Positions 7,255-11,534 of a stretch of DNA of 11,534 nucleotides are shown piece after piece. Made by a program: the position numbers and the translations under genes. Source of the DNA: Treponema sp. (GTDB lineage: Bacteria > Spirochaetota > Spirochaetia > Treponematales > Breznakiellaceae); the NCBI GenBank assembly GCA_031283505.1, contig JAITBO010000041.1, positions 1 through 11,534 on the forward strand. Reading direction: 5' to 3'. The number at the start of each line of letters is the position of its first letter. Positions within the stretch are counted from its first letter, which is position 1. A model generated the notes under the pieces. It made no database searches, was not told where the DNA came from, and was given only the letters and a program-made list of their open reading frames with translations.

Positions 7255-7272
7255 GGCGGCGGAATCGCCGCC
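7255..7272. other. GC stem-loop between hydrolase and copA genes
   Basis: GGCGGCG and CGCCGCC pair around GAAT in the 69-base gap between the hydrolase stop and the copA start. On the minus strand the stem is followed by TTAAATAAA, a poor T-tract. It could be a weak terminator or attenuator that lowers read-through into copA, or mark a 3' end of the upstream transcript. Next to it, CCTTTATTTAAGG (7247-7259) is a small dyad just upstream of the copA ribosome site. Confidence 0.4.
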
Positions 7273-7306
7273 GCCGTTTAATCGGACATTCCCACGGTAT
7301 ATACCC

Positions 7307-8257
7307 TTACTTGCAATATTTTTCCATGTATTCATTCATTACCCTGATAATCCAGGGCGTCAATGTCTTGTCATAGAGCAGCGCTCCCCCCTTGGTCGTT
7401 TTGGCTCCCAAAAAATGCCCGATGCCGGAGTAGGATGCCATAAAGTAATGGTCAATTCCGTACACGTTGAATACGCTGTTCAGGGCCGCCGAATTTGCGT
7501 AGGGCACTAGGGTATCGGCGGCGTCGTGTACAATGATGGTAGGGGGACTATCGGCGGTAACAAAGGAGAGCGGAGAAATAGCCGCCAGAATTTCCTTGCC
7601 GGATTCGCTGTACCCCTCGCCGGTAATATCGCCGTCCGCAATACGGTGGCCGGCGGCTTTTTCGGCTAACTGGTAAAAGAACTTTTCCCATCCAAGTTTC
7701 CTGAAGTTGTAGAGAAAAGCAATATCGCCCAGATCCGCCGGCCCCGCCATGTCTACGCAAAACGCTACGGGTATCGGGCTGGTCCCGCCACCGGCCCGGT
7801 GTTGCTGTTTGTAGGCGTAGAGCATCGCAAGGTGCGCGCCGGAGGAATGCCCCATGATGATCAGCTTTCCCGGGTCCGCATCGTTCTGTACGGCGAATTC
7901 CCGTATATAGGCGACGGCGGCGGCCACATCGTCCTCCAGATCGTTTATGTGGATGGTTTCGTCAATGTACCGGTGACTCATGGACGCAACGATGAACCGA
8001 TCTCTAAAGGTGTCCAGAAAAACCGGACAGTTTTCCTTGCCGCCGTACATCCATATCCCGCCATGGATAAAAAGGATCACGCCTTCGCTCGCATCATCGG
8101 GCATAGAAATGTCCACCAAATTCCGCTCGTGGGGACCGTAGCTTAGATCCTCATACGGCATGCAACGAATCTCCTGCGCCGTTTTTCCGGTAGAAACACA
8201 GCCCACCACAGAGAATAAACAGAGCAATATAAAAAGCCCGGTGGTAAATTTCCGCAT
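7307..8257 (-). CDS. Lipoprotein alpha/beta-hydrolase (HSL/BD-FAE-like carboxylesterase)
   Basis: A 316-residue predicted envelope lipoprotein with esterase fold. I chose the ATG at 8255-8257 because GGAGGT lies six bases upstream (8264-8269) and because it opens a clear signal peptide ending SVVGC, with Cys20 lipidated. A frame extending 27 codons further upstream lacks both. The oxyanion motif HGG is at 65-67, the nucleophile Ser138 is in GHSSGAH (136-142), the likely acid is Asp248 in HDAADTLVP, and the likely base is His281 in GIGHFLG. The complete triad suggests an active serine esterase or deacetylase of the HSL/alpha-beta hydrolase_3 class. The substrate is unknown. It lies inside the copper-associated gene run, 95 bases after the DUF2318 gene and 69 before copA, on the same strand. 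A functional link to metal handling is not evident. Confidence 0.87.
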   Translation of the reverse strand: MRKFTTGLFILLCLFSVVGCVSTGKTAQEIRCMPYEDLSYGPHERNLVDISMPDDASEGVILFIHGGIWMYGGKENCPVFLDTFRDRFIVASMSHRYIDETIHINDLEDDVAAAVAYIREFAVQNDADPGKLIIMGHSSGAHLAMLYAYKQQHRAGGGTSPIPVAFCVDMAGPADLGDIAFLYNFRKLGWEKFFYQLAEKAAGHRIADGDITGEGYSESGKEILAAISPLSFVTADSPPTIIVHDAADTLVPYANSAALNSVFNVYGIDHYFMASYSGIGHFLGAKTTKGGALLYDKTLTPWIIRVMNEYMEKYCK

Positions 8258-8352
8258 AAATACACCTCCACCCTGCCAAAGGTAGTTACTATTTTTATCC
8301 AAAAAAGCCGTTTTCACAAGAGCTATGGCGCAGGGCATATTACGACGCCCTT

Positions 8353-8823
8353 CTACCCTCTTTTCCAGCGGGCAAAAATTGCCTTGGCTTCTTTCAGAAA
8401 ATCCTGCGGGATGGTAATGGTCGTAGCGGTTACCGTTTTTTGGTCTTTGAAAACCGGAACCGGATTACAGCCCCCGGAACGGACTTCTACTTGGCTCATG
8501 CGGAAACGGTTGCCGCAGTTCTGGCACACCAGCACCGTCCCCTGCTGCTTGTAGAAACCCCGGCCCGACGCATAACACACCTGGCAGGTATTAAAGGCCG
8601 TGCGTATGGTCCCGTCAGGCGCCTTTACCGCCAGTACCTCAAGCCGGGTCCCCTCAATGTCAACCGGATAGAAGACCGCGTTTTCCGTAATTTCCGCAAT
8701 GGGGATCACCAAATCCTGGTCCGCGATTGCGGGCTTTACCACATTCTGCTGCGCAAAAGCAACAGAACCCGTAACGGCCAGAATCGCCGTTAAAACAAGA
8801 ACCTTGCGTGTTCTTTCTTTCAT
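8353..8823 (-). CDS. Exported DUF2318-type protein with two CxxC pairs
   Basis: A 156-residue protein with a Sec signal peptide (positive start, hydrophobic 8-22, likely cleavage after AFA at about residue 24). The mature part has NTCQVCYASGRGFYKQQG followed by LVCQNCGNRF. Cys80, 83, 100 and 103 thus form two CxxC pairs, and Cys119 follows. This pattern is that of DUF2318, often annotated as a predicted iron-sulfur or membrane-associated domain and found next to metal uptake or export genes. It probably binds a metal or metal cluster outside the cytoplasmic membrane; which metal is not known. ATG start with GGAGGT six bases upstream (8830-8835). It follows the 32-residue small gene by 74 bases in the same orientation. 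The 8824-8897 gap contains an imperfect CCTG..CAGG stem (about 8865-8890) but no clear promoter. Confidence 0.82.
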   Translation of the reverse strand: MKERTRKVLVLTAILAVTGSVAFAQQNVVKPAIADQDLVIPIAEITENAVFYPVDIEGTRLEVLAVKAPDGTIRTAFNTCQVCYASGRGFYKQQGTVLVCQNCGNRFRMSQVEVRSGGCNPVPVFKDQKTVTATTITIPQDFLKEAKAIFARWKRG

Positions 8824-8897
8824 TTTCTTACCTCCAAATCAAAATTAGTAAAACTATATTAGACCTGTTCAAAAACCGGTGTTTCAGGACAAGCCTG

Positions 8898-8996
8898 TTA
8901 TTTTTTTGTGTCGTTTTTCTTGCCTCGTCCCTGCAAAAGTACGACAATCACAATAACCGGGATAATACAGTGCCAGTGGCTCAGTAAAAATTCCAT
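8898..8996 (-). CDS. 32-residue single-TM microprotein
   Basis: A very short gene: ATG at 8994-8996, TAA at 8898-8900. It is preceded by a strong GGGAGGGA ribosome site four bases from the start and lies 13 bases after the stop of the 51-residue gene, so it is almost certainly co-translated. The product begins MEFLLSHWHC, continues with a hydrophobic stretch (IIPVIVIVVLL, about residues 11-21) and ends with a basic tail (GRGKKNDTKK). It should be a single-pass inner-membrane peptide with a His-Trp-His-Cys patch at the membrane edge, which could bind metal. I do not know a characterised family for it. The ribosome site, tight packing and sensible membrane topology together argue for a real gene. 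The HWHC patch fits the metal theme of its neighbours. Confidence 0.72.
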   Translation of the reverse strand: MEFLLSHWHCIIPVIVIVVLLQGRGKKNDTKK

Positions 8997-9009
8997 CGTT
9001 TCCCTCCCT

Positions 9010-9165
9010 TCAATCCTTTTGTTCCCGGTTTCCCTTTCCGCCGCAGCAATTGGGCAGGGGGCCTTTGACCGGTTTCAGAAACCGTTTGGCAAGCCAAAGA
9101 AGACCGCCCAAAAAGACGATAACCAAAACAACGGCGATAATGTTTTCTACAATAATGTTTTTCAT
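9010..9165 (-). CDS. 51-residue single-TM Cys-Cys protein, FeoB-associated-like
   Basis: A short gene with ATG at 9163-9165 and TGA at 9010-9012. It encodes a hydrophobic N-terminal helix (IIVENIIAVVLVIVFLGGLL, about residues 4-23), a basic stretch (KRFLKPVKG) and a short tail with NCCGGKGN. The layout of one TM, basic linker and Cys/Gly tail resembles the FeoB-associated Cys-rich membrane proteins, though it has only two Cys. AGGAGG (9180-9185) lies upstream with a longer than usual 14-base spacing; no better start is visible. It begins 36 bases after the fusion gene stop and ends 13 bases before the next microprotein. It probably docks to a membrane transporter, here perhaps the TauE/SafE domain protein, and may hand over metal. 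That role is inference from family layout. Confidence 0.72.
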   Translation of the reverse strand: MKNIIVENIIAVVLVIVFLGGLLWLAKRFLKPVKGPLPNCCGGKGNREQKD

Positions 9166-9201
9166 AATAATAATTTGCGCCTCCTGTATATCCCGGAAAT
9201 A

Positions 9202-11100
9202 TTATCTTGCGCAGCAGGATCCCTGTCCCGCATACGCCGCTTCAAAATAGGCGTCCGGGTAAATCAGCGTTTCAAATTCCGCAGCCTCCGCCTTTATCGC
9301 CTCGATGTCCACATCCGCCAGATCGTCCACCACTTTCACGTAGCCGTAAAACACATTGTCGGCGGTGGAAAAATCAAAATCTTCCGAGGGCATAAGCTGA
9401 ATGCCGTTATCCCCTTGTTCCATATCAATTTGCGTGTAGTAGGCGGGAAAGACAAGGCGGCTGTTTCCCGGATCAAGCGAATCGTTGTTAATGGTCCACA
9501 CTGCGGGAATCCCCCGCTGCAACACCAGAACCGCCGGGTCAATGCCGTCATCCCGGAGCCTTGTTGTCACCGCCTGCCATGAACCGCCCTCCTGTATTTC
9601 CGCCGGCGCAATACGGTCCGTGGGAATCGTCACCCCCGCCGGAGAGGGGGCCGTATCAGGTTCGGCAATGTCCGCCGGACTCTGCCCTTCCTCCACCACC
9701 GTGATGGAACTGCGGATCATTCCCATCCAGCAGGAATAGGGGAATCTGCCCGTCCGCGCGGGAATAAACTCGATCACATTTTCGCCGGGAGTAAACCGGT
9801 GTTCAATCCCGTATTCCCGGATAATCATACGGTTGTTGCAGCCGTTGATGCTCCCCGCAGGCGCGTTGATCGTCCACTTTACCGGAATCCCCTGCCGGAC
9901 GGTAATCGCCGGATAGCGGCCCCCGCTCAGGGTAGAATTGACGATCTGTACGCCGTTTTCGATCTGAAAGGGAATCTCCGCCGGTGCGGAAGCCCCGTTT
10001 CCCTTCCAGCTTGCCTTTATGGCAAAAGGATTTATCGCGGCGGCGGCCCTGGCGGCAACAAGATCAAGGCTAAACCCCGAAAGGCCAAAGCCGTAACTGA
10101 ACATGGTCATGCCCATCACCGTAACCAGAATCGCCCCGACCTTCATCACCACCCGGGTAAATTTCCTGCTCAACAGCGAACTTAGAGCCCCGATACCGAA
10201 CATCAGGGGAACTGTCCCTATGCTGAACAGGAACATGGAGACTCCCCCGGCAATGGGGCTTCCTGTGGAAAGGGCATAAAGCTGCATAGCCTGTAAAGGA
10301 CCGCAGGGCATAAGCCCGTTGAGAAGGCCGATAAACAGGGGATTTCTGCCGCCGCTTTTTTGTTCCCCGATTTTCCGGGCAAAGATCTTCGGAAGGCGCG
10401 GGACAAAACGGCGCAGGGCCGGGAAAAAGCCGAGCATATTGATCCCCATGATTATCATAAAGACCCCGGCGGCAAGCTGAACCGCGCCCCGGAAGCGTCC
10501 GGACACGGTAACTGCGGAACCCAAAGCCCCGGCAATGATCCCTACGACGGTATAGGAGAGTACTCGTCCGCCGTTGTAAAGGACAGAAGGAAGCAGTATC
10601 CGCCGGCGTTTTTCCGGCGCTATGTCTGTAGCGGCAGGCAACGCGGCGGCGGGGATGCACTGGGAAAGGTTGATCCCCCCGCACATGGCCGTGCAGTGAA
10701 CCGAAGTAATAAGGCCGATGACGAACAGCATTCCGTAGCCCATGCCTGCTTCCGCCAGAGGAAAGGCCGAAGTCAAAGCGCCGATCCCCAGCCCCCGCAG
10801 CAACACGTACAGGGCGAGAATAATCACCAGGGTCCCGATAAGTTCCCGAACCGAAGCCCCGCTCTCCCTCGTCCCCATCCCCTCGTCAAGCACTCTGTAA
10901 TCCAACTGTTCAACGGCGGCCTTAATCTCGTTAAAAGTAAGGACAGAACTGTTCCAGGTAACCCTGGCCGTTCCCATATTGAAATCCACCGCCGCGTTCT
11001 CAACGCCTACCGTACTTTTCAGCTTTTTTTCAATCCGGTTTTGGCAGTTCACACAGGTCATACCGCCTATACGGAACGAAATCGATTTCAGGCTGTCCAT
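9202..11100 (-). CDS. HMA - TauE/SafE (DsbD-like) membrane domain - cupredoxin fusion protein
   Basis: A 632-residue membrane protein. Residues 5-72 form an HMA domain with GMTCVNC (Cys16, Cys19). Residues about 84-345 form a six- to seven-helix TauE/SafE/DsbD_2-type membrane domain with HCTAMCGG (135-142) and NGLMPCGPLQ (261-270), whose Cys and Met residues suggest metal or thiol passage through the membrane. Residues about 378-470 resemble a cupredoxin, with Cys421, His434, Cys457, Met459 and Met461 as candidate ligands (PYSCWMGM). A second similar fold at about 500-592 lacks Cys and His and looks degenerate. The C-terminus ends GSCCAR. Start: the ATG at 11098-11100 has AGGAG nine bases upstream; a TTG three codons earlier abuts that site. 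It heads the seven-gene metal cluster. A copper relay or export role is most likely; reductant transfer, as in DsbD relatives, is the alternative. Confidence 0.88.
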   Translation of the reverse strand: MDSLKSISFRIGGMTCVNCQNRIEKKLKSTVGVENAAVDFNMGTARVTWNSSVLTFNEIKAAVEQLDYRVLDEGMGTRESGASVRELIGTLVIILALYVLLRGLGIGALTSAFPLAEAGMGYGMLFVIGLITSVHCTAMCGGINLSQCIPAAALPAATDIAPEKRRRILLPSVLYNGGRVLSYTVVGIIAGALGSAVTVSGRFRGAVQLAAGVFMIIMGINMLGFFPALRRFVPRLPKIFARKIGEQKSGGRNPLFIGLLNGLMPCGPLQAMQLYALSTGSPIAGGVSMFLFSIGTVPLMFGIGALSSLLSRKFTRVVMKVGAILVTVMGMTMFSYGFGLSGFSLDLVAARAAAAINPFAIKASWKGNGASAPAEIPFQIENGVQIVNSTLSGGRYPAITVRQGIPVKWTINAPAGSINGCNNRMIIREYGIEHRFTPGENVIEFIPARTGRFPYSCWMGMIRSSITVVEEGQSPADIAEPDTAPSPAGVTIPTDRIAPAEIQEGGSWQAVTTRLRDDGIDPAVLVLQRGIPAVWTINNDSLDPGNSRLVFPAYYTQIDMEQGDNGIQLMPSEDFDFSTADNVFYGYVKVVDDLADVDIEAIKAEAAEFETLIYPDAYFEAAYAGQGSCCAR

Positions 11101-11125
11101 AATTCCCAACTCCTTTCAACAGAGC

Positions 11126-11153
11126 CTTTCCCAAAACTGAAGATTTGGGAAAG
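11126..11153. promoter_or_regulatory. 10-bp perfect inverted repeat in the leader of the fusion gene
   Basis: CTTTCCCAAA (11126-11135) and TTTGGGAAAG (11144-11153) pair perfectly around an eight-base loop. It lies 25 bases upstream of the chosen start codon and before its ribosome site, with no T-run on the minus strand. It may be the operator of a metal-responsive repressor, or a 5'-UTR stem that controls translation or stability of the cluster mRNA. No gene for such a regulator is in the window other than the XRE-cupin. Confidence 0.5.
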
Positions 11154-11160
11154 CTTCAAC

Positions 11161-11175
11161 AATTAAAGTTTAAGG
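11161..11175 (-). promoter_or_regulatory. 15-base word shared with the XRE operon promoter
   Basis: On the minus strand CCTTAAACTTTAATT occurs here, 61 bases before the fusion gene start, and again at 3383-3397 within the promoter of the XRE-cupin operon. In the latter it forms most of the -35/-10 spacer. Here no good -35/-10 pair could be assigned around it, so its role may be regulator binding or simply an A/T-rich promoter element. Confidence 0.35.
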
Positions 11176-11307
11176 TGAAATTGTGTCGGAATTATGACGC
11201 TTTAAAAAAAAATCGTTTTTTGTAAAAATTCCTGTATTCAGCCGGGAGGGAAGCCTGTCTCCCGTCCCAGCCTTAGAAACTGTACATAAATAAAAGGCAC
11301 AGCTCGT

Positions 11308-11364
11308 GATGCCTAAAAATAAAACCTAGTCGAAAAAGCGGATGCCTAATAACTAAAAATCTAG
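11308..11364. repeat. Two direct repeats upstream of the transposase gene (possible IS end)
   Basis: GATGCCTAA occurs at 11308-11316 and again at 11341-11349, each followed 18-20 bases on by CTAG. The 33-base period and the place, just before a transposase start, suggest subterminal transposase-binding sites or part of the left end of the element. The exact IS boundary could not be fixed; 11176-11307 shows only a CGGGAG..CTCCCG stem (11243-11264). Confidence 0.35.
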
Positions 11365-11380
11365 CCCAAATATAAAATAG

Positions 11381-11398
11381 TCCCCCAGTAAGGTGGGA
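11381..11398 (+). promoter_or_regulatory. Hairpin covering the transposase ribosome binding site
   Basis: TCCCCC (11381-11386) can pair with GG-T-GGGA (11392-11398, one T bulged), hiding the AGGTGGG ribosome site of the transposase gene four bases before its ATG. IS elements commonly use such stems to block translation from transcripts that read in from outside. A TATAAAAT box (11371-11378) upstream could start a transcript, but no fitting -35 was found. Confidence 0.4.
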
Positions 11399-11401
11399 CA
11401 A

Positions 11402-11534
11402 ATGAGGCTGGATATGCACAGTAGACGAGAAATCCTCAAAGCCAATTTTGAGGAGTATCAACGGGCGTCGAAAAAAGGGCGCAAGGAATTGCCGGATAGG
11501 CTCGTGCCGATAACCGGGCTGAACCGGAGTTATC
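11402..11534 (+). CDS. IS-type transposase/integrase-catalytic protein, N-terminal fragment
   Basis: The frame is open from ATG 11402-11404 to the right edge, giving 44 complete codons and no stop. The N-terminus reads MRLDMHSRREILKANFEEYQ, then ASKKGRKELPDRLVPITGLNRSY. This matches the opening of transposases that carry an integrase (rve, DDE) core, which start with a short helical segment, a Lys-rich 'kk.K..iLd.fv..TGynRkya' stretch and an HTH. A second in-frame ATG (11414-11416) after GAGG is an alternative start. The catalytic residues lie outside the window, so completeness is unknown. It is the only plus-strand gene and diverges from the metal cluster. The call rests on a short N-terminus. 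Confidence 0.6.
   Translation, partial: MRLDMHSRREILKANFEEYQRASKKGRKELPDRLVPITGLNRSY

Noticed and set aside
8258..8352. TTGTGA..TAAAAA as a promoter for the hydrolase gene
   Set aside because: Both hexamers are poor and the spacing is 16-17 with no clear best choice; same-strand packing fits read-through equally well.
1..11534. CRISPR array, tRNA or rRNA genes
   Set aside because: No evenly spaced direct repeats with unique spacers, no cloverleaf and no rRNA-like sequence were seen on either strand.

Overview
The window looks like an accessory region of a spirochaete, most likely a Treponema of the termite-gut type. This is inferred from the integrase and IS style, relaxed lipoboxes, near-consensus Shine-Dalgarno sites and moderately high GC; no rRNA or other taxonomic marker is present. 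Every gene lies on the minus strand except the fragment at the far right. Both edges carry truncated recombination genes: the N-terminal 64 codons of a tyrosine recombinase at 1-194 (minus, running off the left edge) and the first 44 codons of an IS-type transposase at 11402-11534 (plus, running off the right edge).

Left half (462-3406): a compact operon read right to left. It starts at a near-consensus promoter (TTGACA, 17 bp, TATACT; 3378-3406). It then encodes an XRE-HTH/cupin regulator, LeuC- and LeuD-type subunits of an isopropylmalate dehydratase/homoaconitase-like hydro-lyase, and a hotdog-fold acyl-CoA thioesterase. There is no leuA or leuB, so the substrate is open. A 263-base gene-free stretch (3407-3669) holds two strong palindromes.

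Right half (3670-11100): a run of seven same-strand genes that reads as a copper/thiophilic-metal handling cluster in the cell envelope. In transcription order these are: (1) a fusion of an HMA metal-binding domain, a TauE/SafE (DsbD-like) membrane domain and two cupredoxin-like domains, ending in Cys-Cys; (2) a 51-residue single-TM Cys-Cys protein; (3) a 32-residue single-TM protein; (4) an exported DUF2318-type protein with two CxxC pairs; (5) a lipoprotein alpha/beta-hydrolase; (6) a CopA-type P1B-1 ATPase with two HMA domains; (7) a lipoprotein of unknown function with an internal repeat. Genes 2 and 3 are very short and easily missed, but each has a start, a stop and an upstream Shine-Dalgarno sequence. 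A plausible reading is that the fusion protein and small membrane proteins capture or pass metal at the membrane while CopA pumps Cu(I) out of the cytoplasm.

The most unusual structure is inside copA. Two in-frame segments that normal CopA proteins lack coincide with perfect or near-perfect DNA hairpins. This resembles insertion of palindromic elements, or template-switch mutation, in a coding gene. Further hairpins lie between genes, in the leader of the fusion gene, and over the ribosome binding site of the transposase.
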